Shown here one piece after another: positions 1 to 9,064 of a stretch of 64,000 nucleotides of DNA. The stretch covers positions 62,001 through 126,000 of the forward strand of contig NZ_JANIKQ010000001.1 of the NCBI RefSeq assembly GCF_024580525.1. The letters are read 5' to 3'. Every line of letters begins with the position of its first letter. The stretch's first letter is position 1. A program made the translations under genes and the position numbers. Under the pieces are notes generated by a model. It did not search any database. It saw only the letters and a list, made by a program, of their open reading frames with translations, and had not been told where the DNA came from. Source of the DNA: Neisseria dentiae (lineage in GTDB: Bacteria > Pseudomonadota > Gammaproteobacteria > Burkholderiales > Neisseriaceae).

Positions 1-318
1 ATCGGATTTGTTGACGCCGAAATATCGGCAGGCCGTCTGAAAGCGGCCTACGATGTGGTTATCGAAGGCATTTTCGGCACAGGCTTTACCGGCAGCCTGC
101 CCGATTCCGTTGCCGCCGTCTGCCGCCTGCTTAATCTTTCAGACGGCCTGAAAGTGGCGTTGGACATACCCACGGGCTTGAACGGCGATACTGGCGAAGC
201 GGATAATGCTGCGTTCCGTGCCGATATCACTTACACATTTGCCGCCTTCAAACCCGCACACTTGAGCGAAGCGGGCAAATCTTTGTGCGGTGAAATCGTG
301 TGCGTGGATATTATTTAG
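1..318 (+). CDS. nnrE: NAD(P)H-hydrate epimerase, 3' part (cut by window edge)
   Basis: The reading frame is open from base 1 and ends in TAG at 316-318, so only the last 105 codons are present. The visible motifs VIEGIFGTGFTG, DIPTGLNGDTG and TFAAFKPAH match the C-terminal half of the YjeF N-terminal (NnrE) domain. That enzyme epimerises damaged R-NAD(P)HX to the S form used by the ADP/ATP-dependent dehydratase. The frame stops directly after this domain, so this looks like a stand-alone epimerase without a fused NnrD dehydratase domain. A DUS is read through as coding sequence near base 31, giving the residues GRLK. Another DUS follows the stop codon. Confidence 0.85.
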   Translation: MGFVDAEISAGRLKAAYDVVIEGIFGTGFTGSLPDSVAAVCRLLNLSDGLKVALDIPTGLNGDTGEADNAAFRADITYTFAAFKPAHLSEAGKSLCGEIVCVDII

Positions 319-351
319 GCCGTCTGAAAAAAATTTGGCCGGTTTGAAACT

Positions 352-1386
352 TCAGGCGGATTCACGAAAATAATCTTCTTTGCGGCTGCTTCTGCCGTAC
401 ACCGCTTCGCGCGCCTGCCGCACGCACAAACGGTTGTAGGTAACGCGCTGGCGCTGGTTGCCGTCGAACACGGTTACTTCCGCCGCAGGCGGCGGAACAT
501 GGTCGGCAAAATTCTGCGCCACCGCCTGCCAACGCTGCCGCGGCATATGCACCACCGCAAACATATCGGCGGCAATGCTCACGCCCACGGTGAATGTTTG
601 GTTGGACGTTTGCTGGCAGAAGCCGGTGTCGGCAAAAAAACAGCATTCATGCTCGCCGTCGTAGCGGAACAGCTCGATTTTCACCGCATCAGGTTCGGCA
701 AACAATGTGCCGAACAGCCGTTCAAACAAAGAAGGCTGCATCACGCCGTCGCTAAGCATGCCGTAGAGGTTGGCCAGCCAGCGGGTGTAGCCTTCGGGCG
801 AAAATGCAAACGTGCTCAATATGCGCGCCAGCCGCGGCTGCGGCCTTTGCGCAATCAGGGTAACGAACTCGCTGCCCACTTCGGGCAGTTGCGACAACAC
901 GGCTTGGTGCAGGCCGTGGGCGAGCAACGTGTTGTGGCAGTAGGGATTTCGGAAAATACCCAACAATTTCAGCTGCAACACCCGCCATAATGCCTGCGGC
1001 GCCTGCTGCCTACCGCTGCGGATGGTGCGCAGAAAGTTACAGGCATCTTCATAGCCGCTTTCGTGGCGGCTGAACCAGTTTTCCAGATTGTATTGGCTGC
1101 CGCCGTTGCCTTCCACAAACGACAGCGTATAGAGATTGTTGGCTTCGAGATTGTTTTCGATGTTCACGCTTTCGGCCGAGCCTTTATAGGGCTTTTGAAA
1201 CATGGAAAGCGAAAAGCGGTAAACGTTTTGGTTTTGCGGATTCACATTGCGGTTGAACGCATGCTGGCGCTGCTCGGTCTGCGCGATGAAGTGGTGGCCT
1301 TTGGTTACATTGGCGGTAAGCAACGCATAAGGTTTTTCTTCGCATTGTGGCGGCTCGCAGTCGCTTAAAATAAACGCTCTTTTCAT
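352..1386 (-). CDS. Conserved-looking hypothetical protein, 344 aa
   Basis: A single long frame starts with MKRAFILSDCEPP and ends with FRESA. There is no signal peptide or membrane segment, so it is probably cytoplasmic. I do not recognise the family. The stretch KGHHFIAQTEQRQHAFN (about residues 29-45) recalls the N-terminal HHxxPQ motif of DUF4238 proteins, but with A replacing P, and I would not name it on that. It has several cysteines (for example CxxxxxC at residues 10-16 and a CC pair near residue 249). The gene is convergent with nnrE and is followed upstream on the same strand by a single DUS at about 1387-1400. Function unknown. Confidence 0.6.
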   Translation of the reverse strand: MKRAFILSDCEPPQCEEKPYALLTANVTKGHHFIAQTEQRQHAFNRNVNPQNQNVYRFSLSMFQKPYKGSAESVNIENNLEANNLYTLSFVEGNGGSQYNLENWFSRHESGYEDACNFLRTIRSGRQQAPQALWRVLQLKLLGIFRNPYCHNTLLAHGLHQAVLSQLPEVGSEFVTLIAQRPQPRLARILSTFAFSPEGYTRWLANLYGMLSDGVMQPSLFERLFGTLFAEPDAVKIELFRYDGEHECCFFADTGFCQQTSNQTFTVGVSIAADMFAVVHMPRQRWQAVAQNFADHVPPPAAEVTVFDGNQRQRVTYNRLCVRQAREAVYGRSSRKEDYFRESA

Positions 1387-1463
1387 GTTTTCAGACGGCC
1401 TCGGTCAGCAGGGTATGCCCCATGATAACCGCACGGCAATAATCTGCAAATATCCGGCATGAA

Positions 1464-1503
1464 AAAACGGCCTGAGCAGCTTGCCAAACGCTCAGGCCGT
1501 TTT
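1464..1503 (-). terminator. Intrinsic terminator after the azurin gene
   Basis: Perfect inverted repeat AAAACGGCCTGAGC / GCTCAGGCCGTTTT with a 12-base loop. Read on the minus strand it ends in a T run, directly after the azurin stop codon. The stem does not contain a full DUS. Confidence 0.85.
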
Positions 1504-1515
1504 GTATTCCGCAGG

Positions 1516-2046
1516 TTAATCAACCAAATTCACCGTACCGCGCATCATCGCCAAATGGCCGGGGAAGGTGCAGAAAAACTCATATTTGTTGCCGGCTGAA
1601 AATTTGCCGGTGTCCACTTTAATCGTGGCCTCTTCACCGCCGCCGATCAGCTTGGTGTTGGCGATAATACGCTCGTCGCCTGCTTTGATGAAGTCGTTTT
1701 CAGCGCCCGCGGTTGCGCCGTCTTTGGCCACACCGTCCACATCTTCGGATTTCGCAATCACAAGGTCATGCCCCATGGCTGCTTTGGGCATGGTGCCCAT
1801 ATGCTTCAGAGTGATGGTATATTCCTTGCAGCTTTTGCTGATGTTGATTTCGGTTTTGTTGTATTTCATATCGTCGCCGGCCTCAATCACCGTTTGACAG
1901 GCCGTGTCGGCAGAAGAAACGGCGGCAGGCGCAGCATCAGATGCAGCCGGCGCGGTCGGTGCAGATGCGGTGGGTGCGGCCGACTCTTGCGAACAGGCCG
2001 ACAAAGTTAAAGCAGCAGCAGAAATTAAAGCTAAATAAATTTTCAT
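1516..2046 (-). CDS. laz: Lipid-anchored azurin (type 1 blue copper protein)
   Basis: 176-residue azurin with a lipoprotein signal peptide; the lipobox LSAC puts the acylated cysteine at residue 18. An Ala/Pro/Ser-rich linker (about residues 20-46) follows, as in neisserial Laz, then the cupredoxin fold. Copper ligands are visible: His93 (MGHD), Cys159, His164 and Met168 in FCTFPGHLAMM. The conserved disulfide would join Cys50 and Cys73. Laz is an outer-membrane electron carrier thought to pass electrons towards nitrite reductase or peroxidase and to protect against peroxide and copper. The ATG at 2046 is preferred over an in-frame start 15 codons upstream because only it begins a proper lipoprotein signal. 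A strong terminator follows. Confidence 0.93.
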   Translation of the reverse strand: MKIYLALISAAALTLSACSQESAAPTASAPTAPAASDAAPAAVSSADTACQTVIEAGDDMKYNKTEINISKSCKEYTITLKHMGTMPKAAMGHDLVIAKSEDVDGVAKDGATAGAENDFIKAGDERIIANTKLIGGGEEATIKVDTGKFSAGNKYEFFCTFPGHLAMMRGTVNLVD

Positions 2047-2329
2047 TATGGTTCCTTTGGTTAAATCCACATTATTCCGCCCCAACAGCAAACTGCCGTT
2101 GACGCACTATATTTCGTTGTTTGCACCGCCGGGCAGGGTTTATTTGCATATGGCAAATGAAAACGTGCCAAGTTCCCTAACGGCAGCGGTTTTACGCCCG
2201 CAGCGGGCGGCCACAGGTTCGGCTATATTTAGTGCGGCTATATAACGAACCGGTTTTCCGCATACCGGAAAATATTGATCCGCTATATAATTCGCGAAGA
2301 GGCCGTCTGAACACCCACACGAGAAAACC

Positions 2330-2587
2330 ATGTCTGCATTTGCCGTTACCAACACCGTTTTAATCGCATTCTGCGTTTTTCTGGCGCTACTCGCTTGGTC
2401 GCGCGGCAAAGCACGCAGCAAAGCCTATTTCGAGCAGGTATGCCGCCACGCCGCCACCAAACCGTGGCTTGAGGCCAATCTCTCCGAAACCGAGTTGGAC
2501 AATATCCGCAAAACGGCCAAGCATTTCGGCATAGCACAAACACAGGCCAAACAGCTGATCGACCGCTACCGCCAAAACCGTTTGTAA
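2330..2587 (+). CDS. Small single-span membrane protein, 85 aa
   Basis: The frame begins MSAFAVTNTVLIAFCVFLALLAW, giving one hydrophobic segment at about residues 7-24. A basic, soluble tail of about 60 residues follows (RGKARSK..., then LSETELDNIRKTAKHFGIAQ). The tail looks helical and would be cytoplasmic if the positive-inside rule holds. A DUS lies about 25 bases upstream of the start, and an inverted DUS pair forms the terminator about 90 bases downstream. I do not recognise the family and give no function. Confidence 0.55.
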   Translation: MSAFAVTNTVLIAFCVFLALLAWSRGKARSKAYFEQVCRHAATKPWLEANLSETELDNIRKTAKHFGIAQTQAKQLIDRYRQNRL

Positions 2588-2677
2588 CCGCTTTCAATCA
2601 AAACGGCTTGAATGGTGCACCATTTAACCGCAGTTAAATTAACGCAACCTTAATAACTTCCAAATATATAAAAGCAA

Positions 2678-2707
2678 AGGCCGTCTGAAAATCGTTTCAG
2701 ACGGCCT
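2678..2707. terminator. Inverted DUS pair, probable terminator
   Basis: AGGCCGTCTGAAA and its reverse complement face each other across 4 bases and are followed by CTT. It lies downstream of the small membrane protein gene. Confidence 0.7.
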
Positions 2708-2739
2708 CTTGGTGCCGGAAAGACTTTACGGACATATCG

Positions 2740-2862
2740 CAAAACCACTTAGTTCAGTCATACCCGGACTTGACCCGAGTATCTCAATGTTGCTGAAACT
2801 CAAGATACTCGGGTCAAGACTGAGTATAGCGTATGCATTTTTCTTAAATCAACTGGCTATAT
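2740..2862. repeat. Paired-palindrome repeat, copy 1
   Basis: Two inverted modules (2757-2784 and 2803-2828) related to ATACTCGGG-N5-CCCGAGTAT are separated by 18 bases. The outer flanks, AAAACCACTTAG on the left and AAATCAACTGGCTATATA on the right, recur around the copies at 36.0 and 58.1 kb. The right half contains mismatches. Confidence 0.75.
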
Positions 2863-2869
2863 ATGCCGC

Positions 2870-3442
2870 TCACACTCCGGCCTGCAATTTTTCGACCGCC
2901 AGCAAATAAGGCGGCCGGTTTTTGCGGTTGATAAAACCGTATTTCAACACGGCATATTGCCGTTGTGGCAAATCCTCCGCCCATGCTTCCACGGCATTTG
3001 CCTCTCTATATCCGGCATCATGACCGGGATAGAGTACCGCTGCCAGCAGTCCGCCCGGCTTCAACAGCGCCAATGCGGCATTTAAGGCGCGTATGCTGGT
3101 GTCGGCTTGGGTGGTTAACGTTTTGTCGCCGCCGGGCAACCAGCCGAAATTAAACACCGCAGCCGCCAATGGTTCGCCGATATATTCCGCCAATGTTTCA
3201 TGCCCCGCACACACATACTCCACCTGCGCCTGTATGTCGGCATCCGCCAAACGGGCGGCAGTTTGTGCCAGCGCCTGCTCCTGCACATCAAACGCCCACA
3301 CCTTGCCTTTCGCACCGACGCACTCGGCCAGCAGCAAGGTATCGTGGCCGTTGCCGGCGGTTCCGTCGAGCACGCTTTCGCCGGGGCGGATGCTGCGGCG
3401 CAGTAAATCGTGAGTGAAAGGCAGAATATTGTTTAACAGCAT
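2870..3442 (-). CDS. Class I SAM-dependent methyltransferase, MnmM/YtqB-like
   Basis: 190-residue Rossmann methyltransferase. The SAM-binding motif I is VLDGTAGNGHDT (about residues 24-35), with the acidic motif II residue in WAFDVQ and motif IV in AAVFNFGWLPGGDK. This order is that of the PF06962 'rRNA methylase' family, to which the tRNA modification enzyme MnmM (formerly YtqB) belongs. MnmM methylates 5-aminomethyl-2-thiouridine at the tRNA wobble position. Membership of the family is clear; the substrate is inferred. It lies 78 bases upstream of hfq on the same strand's far side, with the hfq terminator region between them, so the two are probably not co-transcribed. Confidence 0.75.
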   Translation of the reverse strand: MLLNNILPFTHDLLRRSIRPGESVLDGTAGNGHDTLLLAECVGAKGKVWAFDVQEQALAQTAARLADADIQAQVEYVCAGHETLAEYIGEPLAAAVFNFGWLPGGDKTLTTQADTSIRALNAALALLKPGGLLAAVLYPGHDAGYREANAVEAWAEDLPQRQYAVLKYGFINRKNRPPYLLAVEKLQAGV

Positions 3443-3470
3443 CGCATGGCCGTCTGAAAAACAGCGTAAT

Positions 3471-3511
3471 AAAAAATACCTTACCGTGTCGGATTCGGTA
3501 AGGTATTTTTT
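3471..3511. terminator. Terminator downstream of hfq
   Basis: Perfect inverted repeat AAAAAATACCTTACCG / CGGTAAGGTATTTTTT with a 9-base loop and A/T flanks on both sides. It can end transcription of hfq on the minus strand. Confidence 0.88.
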
Positions 3512-3520
3512 ATGCCTGCC

Positions 3521-3805
3521 TTATTCGGCAGCCTGTTGGGTTTCCACTTGAACGGGGGCTGCGGCCTGAGATTGTTTGTGTTCGTGCTGCAAGCTCACCG
3601 CGCGTGCCGGAACAATGGTGGAAATGGCGTGTTTGTAAACCATTTGCGTTACCGAGGTGTTGCGTAACAACACAACATATTGGTCGAACGATTCAACCTG
3701 CCCCTGAAGTTTGATGCCGTTTACCAGATAAATGGAAACCGGCACGTGCTCTTTACGCAAAGCGTTCAAAAAAGGATCTTGTAACATTTGCCCTTTAGCG
3801 GTCAT
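3521..3805 (-). CDS. hfq: RNA chaperone Hfq
   Basis: 94-residue Hfq. The N-terminal region [49 protein letters not shown] carries the Sm1 fold and [14 protein letters not shown] motifs. Sm2 is the [12 protein letters not shown] segment. A flexible tail of about 25 residues ([21 protein letters not shown]) follows. Hfq hexamers bring small RNAs and mRNAs together through poly-A and poly-U binding faces. In Enterobacteria hfq sits between miaA and hflX; here it is in its own unit, closed by a strong terminator. Confidence 0.97.
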   Translation of the reverse strand: MTAKGQMLQDPFLNALRKEHVPVSIYLVNGIKLQGQVESFDQYVVLLRNTSVTQMVYKHAISTIVPARAVSLQHEHKQSQAAAPVQVETQQAAE

Positions 3806-4048
3806 TTTTATACTCCGTTATTATGGTTTTGAAATATTCGGGAAAACACTTGCCGATTGTAGCCTTGAATGCGTTTTTTTACCAACCTTATTTCGGTAAG
3901 AATATGCAAACGTTTTCGGCTCTGTTCCGAAAAGCTTTTAATTAGGATAGCAATACTGCGGTAAAGTTCAGTCGGTTACGCAGATATTCCGATAAAATGC
4001 CGCCGGTTTAAACAGATGAGTCTGTTTTATACCGCCGGCACAAAAGCA

Positions 4049-4070
4049 AACGGCTGCCCAAGCAGCCGTT
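4049..4070. terminator. Stem-loop after the small lipoprotein gene
   Basis: AACGGCTGC / GCAGCCGTT with a 4-base loop. On the minus strand it follows the lipoprotein gene, but its T run is interrupted. The uninterrupted T run is on the plus strand. Confidence 0.6.
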
Positions 4071-4098
4071 TTTTTCAACCTAAGTGTAAACGCGCTTC

Positions 4099-4377
4099 TT
4101 ATTTGGCAGGTTTAGCAGGCTTGGCAGGAGCTTCGGGAGCCGCAGGCACAGCGGGAGCCGCAGGAGCGGTAGCGGCAGCAGCCGGACGCTCGAAGCCTTT
4201 GTCTTTCATGCAGGCATCGAAAGCAGCGCGGTCTTGGGTGTTGCCCACGGTTTGCTGGCACTCTTGCAGAGCTTGCTCAACGGTGATGTTGGTAGTTTCG
4301 GGCGCTTTGTCTTTGTTGCTGGAACAAGCGGTCAGGGCCAGGGTTGCGAAAGCGGCAGCGATTAATACTTTTTTCAT
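4099..4377 (-). CDS. Small Ala/Pro-rich lipoprotein, 92 aa
   Basis: Typical lipoprotein signal MKKVLIAAAFATLALTACSS with the lipobox LTAC and acylated Cys18. The mature part has a short folded-looking region with two cysteines (LQECQQTVGN and FDACMKDKGF, about 20 residues apart), possibly a disulfide. It ends in a low-complexity tail of Ala, Pro and Lys repeats (APAAPAVPAAPEAPAKPAK) that could reach into or across the peptidoglycan. The start has AAAGGA about 6 bases upstream. I do not know a function; it is probably an envelope protein. Confidence 0.75.
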   Translation of the reverse strand: MKKVLIAAAFATLALTACSSNKDKAPETTNITVEQALQECQQTVGNTQDRAAFDACMKDKGFERPAAAATAPAAPAVPAAPEAPAKPAKPAK

Positions 4378-4630
4378 GAATCAAATCCTTTCAATTGGAA
4401 TGGTTTTCAGCCGCCCGTGAAGGGACGGGCAGGCATGAACGGCATAAAGCCATAAAGATGCAGAATGAGCTGCATTGTGTAGTCAGAGTGGCTTCGCCTT
4501 ATTAAGTTTCCAAAAAATCGAAAGGAAATGCTAATATTTTTTTACGAAAAGCCGGTCGCATGTTAAAAAAACAAATTATTTACAATAAAATGTTTTGACA
4601 GTGAACTTTATTCAAGCCGCGCAAACAATC
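4378..4630. other. Non-coding stretch upstream of the lipoprotein gene
   Basis: About 320 bases separate the lipoprotein and alcohol dehydrogenase genes. It holds a small stem-loop GCCCGT / ACGGGC at 4413-4430 close to the lipoprotein start, and an AT-rich stretch at about 4500-4610 that probably includes its promoter. No ORF is convincing. Confidence 0.5.
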
Positions 4631-4664
4631 GAGGCCGTCTGAAACCTTATTTTCAGACGGCCTC
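4631..4664. terminator. Inverted DUS pair after the alcohol dehydrogenase gene
   Basis: GAGGCCGTCTGAAA / TTTCAGACGGCCTC separated by 6 bases, 30 bases past the dehydrogenase stop codon. Confidence 0.75.
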
Positions 4665-4696
4665 TCAAGCAGATTTCACATTATGATGGGCAGAGC

Positions 4697-5737
4697 TTAG
4701 TCTGCAACCAGCACCACTTTCATCGCGCCGTTTTCGGCAGCGTGTTTGAACACATCATAGGCCTTTTCCAGCTCGCTGAATTTAAAACGGTGGGTGAGCA
4801 TTTTGGTATAGTCCACCGAACTGGCCGAAATCGCTTTCATCAGCATTTCGGTGGTGTTGGCGTTAACCAAACCGGTGGTGATGGTGAGGTTTTTGATCCA
4901 CAGTTTTTCCAGTTTGAAATCAACCGGCACACCGTGCACACCCACCACGGCCAGATTGCCGCCGGGTTTCACAATATCTTGGCACATATTCCAGGTAGCG
5001 GGAATGCCCACCGCTTCGATAGCTACATCCACGCCGTCTTCGCCGACGATATCGATAACCTGTTTGGCCACATCTCCGGAGGCCGGGTTGATGGTGTGGG
5101 TGGCACCCAATTCTTTCGCCAGTTTCAGGCGGTTTTCGTCCATATCGCACACAATCAGTACCGAGGGGCTGTATAACTGCGCGGTCAATAATGCAGACAT
5201 ACCCACGGGGCCTGCGCCGGCGATAAATACGGTGTCACCCGGTTTCACATCGCCGTACTGCACACCGATTTCGTGAGCGGTGGGTAGTGCATCGCTCAAC
5301 AGCAGCGCCACTTCTTCGTTCACATTATCGGGCAGCGGAATCAGGCTGTTGTCGGCATAAGGCGTGCGCACATATTCGGCCTGCGTGCCGTCAATCATAT
5401 AACCAAGAATCCAGCCGCCGTTGCGGCAGTGCGAATACAATTGAACCTTGCAGTTGTCGCAAGTGCAGCATTTGCTCACGCACGAAATGATAACTTTATC
5501 GCCTTTTTTAATGTTTTTTACTGCCGAACCCACTTCTTCAACGATGCCGATGCCTTCGTGGCCGAGAATGCGCCCCGGCTCGATTTCGGGATTTTTGCCT
5601 TTCCAAATGCCTAAGTCGGTGCCGCAAATGGTGGTTTTCACGATTTTCACCACCGCATCGGTGGGGTCGATGATCTGCGGTTTGGGTTTTTCTTCAAAAC
5701 GGATGTCACCCGCACCGTAATAAGCCATTGCTTTCAT
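4697..5737 (-). CDS. Zinc-dependent alcohol dehydrogenase (MDR superfamily)
   Basis: 346-residue medium-chain dehydrogenase/reductase. Catalytic zinc ligands are likely Cys38 (TICGTD), His60 with Glu61 (GHEG) and Asp149. The structural zinc site has the full set Cys90-Cys93-Cys96-Cys104. The NAD(P)-binding loop is GAGPVG at residues 174-179. The protein resembles bacterial secondary-alcohol or propanol-preferring enzymes, and it is shorter than the glutathione-dependent formaldehyde dehydrogenase AdhC, which is about 370 residues. It has its own promoter region and an inverted DUS terminator. The substrate cannot be told from sequence alone. Confidence 0.85.
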   Translation of the reverse strand: MKAMAYYGAGDIRFEEKPKPQIIDPTDAVVKIVKTTICGTDLGIWKGKNPEIEPGRILGHEGIGIVEEVGSAVKNIKKGDKVIISCVSKCCTCDNCKVQLYSHCRNGGWILGYMIDGTQAEYVRTPYADNSLIPLPDNVNEEVALLLSDALPTAHEIGVQYGDVKPGDTVFIAGAGPVGMSALLTAQLYSPSVLIVCDMDENRLKLAKELGATHTINPASGDVAKQVIDIVGEDGVDVAIEAVGIPATWNMCQDIVKPGGNLAVVGVHGVPVDFKLEKLWIKNLTITTGLVNANTTEMLMKAISASSVDYTKMLTHRFKFSELEKAYDVFKHAAENGAMKVVLVAD

Positions 5738-5868
5738 GTTTTATCCTCTCAAAATTGTTTGTTGGACGTTACTACGCTTCCGTTTATAGAGCAAACTTTC
5801 TTATGCGTCAAATTTATTGTAGAAATTCAATATGTTATACCATAACAAAAGAAATCAGCATAATAAAA

Positions 5869-5896
5869 CAGGCCGTCTGAACGTTTCAGACGGCCT
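5869..5896. terminator. Inverted DUS pair after gshA
   Basis: CAGGCCGTCTGAA / TTCAGACGGCCTG with a 2-base centre, about 45 bases beyond the gshA stop. Confidence 0.75.
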
Positions 5897-5940
5897 GCTT
5901 ATATTTATTAAGCGCAACACTTTAATTAAATAAATTGCCC

Positions 5941-7284
5941 TTACCCGGCCGTTTGCACCAATTCCAGCGAAGCGGCCAGCAACGACAGGCGTGCCATCAC
6001 ACCGTACACATACAGGCGGTTGCACTCGCAATCCGGATTGGCGGAATTGGTTTGCGGCACGCCCAGCGAATCCCATTGGGCGAACACACGTTTGCAGCGC
6101 TCTTCGCTGCCCTCTTCCGCACCCGCCACCGGAATCGCCTGGTTCAGCGGCACGAACACCATGCCGCCCGCATTCAGGTTTTCATCGTTGGCGCGCCCTT
6201 CGTGCACGCGGAAAAAGCCGCCGATAACGAAACGGTCCATCATATACACCACCGGTTCGGAAACCGCACCGTCGAGCGTTTCATAAGTGTAGATGCCTTC
6301 CTGCACAATCACTTCGCTCACTTCCAAGCCTTCTTTGATTTTGGCCATTTTATTGCGGTTTTTGCGGTTCAGGCCGCGCACTTCGTCGGCCGATTTCACG
6401 CTCATCACGCCCATGCCGTAAGTGCCCGCATCGGCTTTCACAATCACAAAAGGCTTGTCGGCAATGCCTTTTTCATCATATTTGGCTTGGATTTTCGCCA
6501 GCATCCGCTCCACCGCTTCGGCCAGCGCGTCTTCGCCTTCGCGCTCCTGAAAGTCTAGGCCGCCGATTTGCTCGAAATACGGGTTGATGTGCCACACGTC
6601 TATGCCCAGCAGTTCGGCAAATTCGGCGGCCACTTGGTCGTAGGCGGCAAAGTGTGCGGTTTTGCGGCGGGTGGTCCAACCGCCATGCAGGGGCGGCAGC
6701 ACGGTTTGGACGATGCCCTGTAAAATTTCCGGCACACCGGCCGATAAATCATTGTTCAACAACACCAAACAGGGCGAAAAGCCGTCGGCCAGATGCACGC
6801 GTTCGCGGGTGCGTTGCAAAGGCTCGAGCAGGATTTTATCGCCCAGCGCAGTTTCAAACTCGGTGGCTTCGGTAATTTCGGGGTTCAGGCTGCCCAAGCG
6901 CACTTCAAAGCCCGCCGAGCGCAGAATATTGGCCAGCGCATACACATTTTGCAGATAAAACGTATTGCGGGTATGGTTTTCGGGCACAATCAGCACCGAC
7001 TTGGCCTGCGGGCAGGAACGCTCGACCGCGTCTTGCGCGGCGTGCGCCGCCAGTTGGATAAAATTCGGATTCAGGTTGTTGAAACCGCCCGGAAACAGGT
7101 TCATATCGATTGAAGCCATTTTATAGCCGGCGTTGCGGATATCGACCGACCCGTAAAAAGGCGGCTTGTGCTGCGCCCACTGCTGGCGGAACCAAGCTTC
7201 GATTTTGGTTTGATTGCTTAAGATTTTTCTTTCAAATTCTTGAAGTTGTGCAATATAAGTGCTAGACATCACGGGCAGCGACAT
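5941..7284 (-). CDS. gshA: Glutamate-cysteine ligase, ATP-grasp-like type
   Basis: 447-residue enzyme of the proteobacterial GshA family found in Neisseria, Nitrosomonas and acidithiobacilli, unrelated in sequence to E. coli GshA. It would make gamma-glutamylcysteine, the first step of glutathione synthesis. Recognisable blocks are YGSVDIRNAGYKMASIDMN near the N-terminus, ENHTRNTFYLQNV, and the glycine-rich nucleotide-binding segment VIVKADAGTYGMGVMSV (about residues 272-288). The ATG at 7284 is preferred to the in-frame GTG three codons earlier because AGGTGG lies 5 bases upstream of the ATG. Neisseria keep high glutathione levels, which fits a monocistronic housekeeping gene with its own DUS terminator. 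Confidence 0.92.
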   Translation of the reverse strand: MSLPVMSSTYIAQLQEFERKILSNQTKIEAWFRQQWAQHKPPFYGSVDIRNAGYKMASIDMNLFPGGFNNLNPNFIQLAAHAAQDAVERSCPQAKSVLIVPENHTRNTFYLQNVYALANILRSAGFEVRLGSLNPEITEATEFETALGDKILLEPLQRTRERVHLADGFSPCLVLLNNDLSAGVPEILQGIVQTVLPPLHGGWTTRRKTAHFAAYDQVAAEFAELLGIDVWHINPYFEQIGGLDFQEREGEDALAEAVERMLAKIQAKYDEKGIADKPFVIVKADAGTYGMGVMSVKSADEVRGLNRKNRNKMAKIKEGLEVSEVIVQEGIYTYETLDGAVSEPVVYMMDRFVIGGFFRVHEGRANDENLNAGGMVFVPLNQAIPVAGAEEGSEERCKRVFAQWDSLGVPQTNSANPDCECNRLYVYGVMARLSLLAASLELVQTAG

Positions 7285-7525
7285 GGTTTCCACCTAAATT
7301 AAAAATCGTTAACCCCCGCATGATAGGTTTTTCAGACGGCCTATACAAGCACCAAGATGGTTTATCGATAGTATACTAAGTTATAAACAAGACAAAATGT
7401 CCAAAATTTTTAGCCGATTCCAGCAAAAAACCACGTCAAACAATTTTTTAGACATTTTGCTTGCATTCCGCCCCGCAAATCGCTACCATCATGCGATATT
7501 TTCTTTGATAACAAAAGCACAAACC

Positions 7526-8932
7526 ATGAAACCGCAAACCCTTTACGACAAACTTTGGAACAGCCACGTTGTTCGCGAAGAAGAAGACGGCACCGTTCTT
7601 CTCTACATTGACCGCCACCTTGTGCACGAAGTTACCAGCCCGCAAGCCTTCGAAGGCCTGAAAATGGCCGGCCGCAAACTGTGGCGCATCGACAGCGTGG
7701 TTTCCACCGCCGACCACAACACCCCCACCAACGATTGGGACAAAGGCATCCAAGACCCGATTTCCAAACTGCAAGTCGATACGCTAGACAGCAATATCAA
7801 AGAGTTCGGCGCGCTGGCTTATTTTCCGTTTAAAGACAAAGGTCAGGGCATTGTGCACGTGATGGGCCCCGAACAGGGCGCCACCCTGCCCGGCATGACC
7901 GTGGTTTGCGGAGACTCGCACACTTCCACCCACGGCGCATTCGGCGCGCTGGCGCACGGTATCGGTACTTCCGAAGTCGAACACACCATGGCCACCCAGT
8001 GCATTACCGCCAAAAAATCCAAATCCATGCTGATTAAGGTAAACGGCCGTCTGAAGCCCGGCGTTACCGCCAAAGACGTGGCCTTATACATCATCGGCCA
8101 AATCGGCACCGCCGGCGGCACCGGCTATGCCGTCGAATTCGGCGGCGAAGCGATTCAAAGCCTGAGCATGGAAGGCCGCATGACCCTGTGCAACATGGCC
8201 ATCGAAGCCGGTGCGCGCAGCGGCATCGTGGCGGTCGACCAAACCACCATCGATTATGTGAAAGGCAAACCGCTCGCCCCCAAAGGCGAAGATTGGGAAA
8301 AAGCCGTTGCCTACTGGCGAACGCTGGTGTCCGACGAAGGCGCGGTTTTCGACAAAGTTTACGAGTTCGATGCCGATAACATCGAACCGCAGATTACTTG
8401 GGGCACTTCGCCCGAAATGGTGCTCGATATCAACGGCAAAGTGCCCAACCCTGCCAACGAAGCCGATCCGGTCAAACGCAGCGGCATGGAGCGCGCGCTG
8501 GAATACATGGGCTTGACCGCCGACACCCCGTTAAACCAAATTCCCGTTGACGTGGTGTTTATCGGCTCCTGCACCAACAGCCGCATCGAAGACTTGCGCG
8601 AAGCCGCCGCCGTAGCCAAAGGCCGCCAAAAGGCCGCCAACGTCAGCCGCGTATTGGTGGTGCCCGGCTCCGGCTTGGTAAAAGAGCAGGCCGAGCGCGA
8701 AGGCTTGGACAAAATCTTTACCGAAGCCGGCTTCGAATGGCGCGAACCGGGTTGCTCGATGTGCCTGGCCATGAATGCCGACCGTCTCGCGCCGCAGGAA
8801 CGTTGCGCCTCCACCTCCAACCGCAACTTCGAAGGCCGCCAAGGCAATGGCGGGCGCACCCATTTGGTTAGCCCCGCAATGGCCGCCGCCGCCGCAGTTG
8901 TCGGCCATTTTACCGATGTGCGCAGTTTGTAA
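7526..8932 (+). CDS. leuC: 3-isopropylmalate dehydratase large subunit
   Basis: 468-residue aconitase-fold subunit that, with LeuD, isomerises 2-isopropylmalate to 3-isopropylmalate in leucine synthesis. The [4Fe-4S] ligands are Cys349 (GSCTNSR), Cys410 and Cys413 (CSMC). [19 protein letters not shown] is the conserved substrate-site block. The frame is open further upstream to 7397, but the family length and the [11 protein letters not shown] start fix the ATG at 7526. The ribosome binding site is weak. A 9-base inverted repeat, CAAAATGTC / GACATTTTG (7393-7401 and 7451-7459), sits in the leader. leuD follows after a small unrelated gene. Confidence 0.97.
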   Translation: MKPQTLYDKLWNSHVVREEEDGTVLLYIDRHLVHEVTSPQAFEGLKMAGRKLWRIDSVVSTADHNTPTNDWDKGIQDPISKLQVDTLDSNIKEFGALAYFPFKDKGQGIVHVMGPEQGATLPGMTVVCGDSHTSTHGAFGALAHGIGTSEVEHTMATQCITAKKSKSMLIKVNGRLKPGVTAKDVALYIIGQIGTAGGTGYAVEFGGEAIQSLSMEGRMTLCNMAIEAGARSGIVAVDQTTIDYVKGKPLAPKGEDWEKAVAYWRTLVSDEGAVFDKVYEFDADNIEPQITWGTSPEMVLDINGKVPNPANEADPVKRSGMERALEYMGLTADTPLNQIPVDVVFIGSCTNSRIEDLREAAAVAKGRQKAANVSRVLVVPGSGLVKEQAEREGLDKIFTEAGFEWREPGCSMCLAMNADRLAPQERCASTSNRNFEGRQGNGGRTHLVSPAMAAAAAVVGHFTDVRSL

Positions 8933-8939
8933 AGATATG

Positions 8940-8970
8940 CAGGCCGTCTGAAAAACTTTCAGACGGCCTG
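8940..8970. terminator. Inverted DUS pair after leuC
   Basis: CAGGCCGTCTGAAA / TTTCAGACGGCCTG with a 3-base centre, followed by TTT. It would limit read-through from leuC into the entericidin-like gene and leuD. Confidence 0.8.
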
Positions 8971-9064
8971 TTTCGGAAAATTGTTTTTTAGAACAAACTT
9001 TGGCATGATACCAAGCACAGCAATGCCTATTGCTTGTACTTTCAAATATTATGGAGACTAAAAC

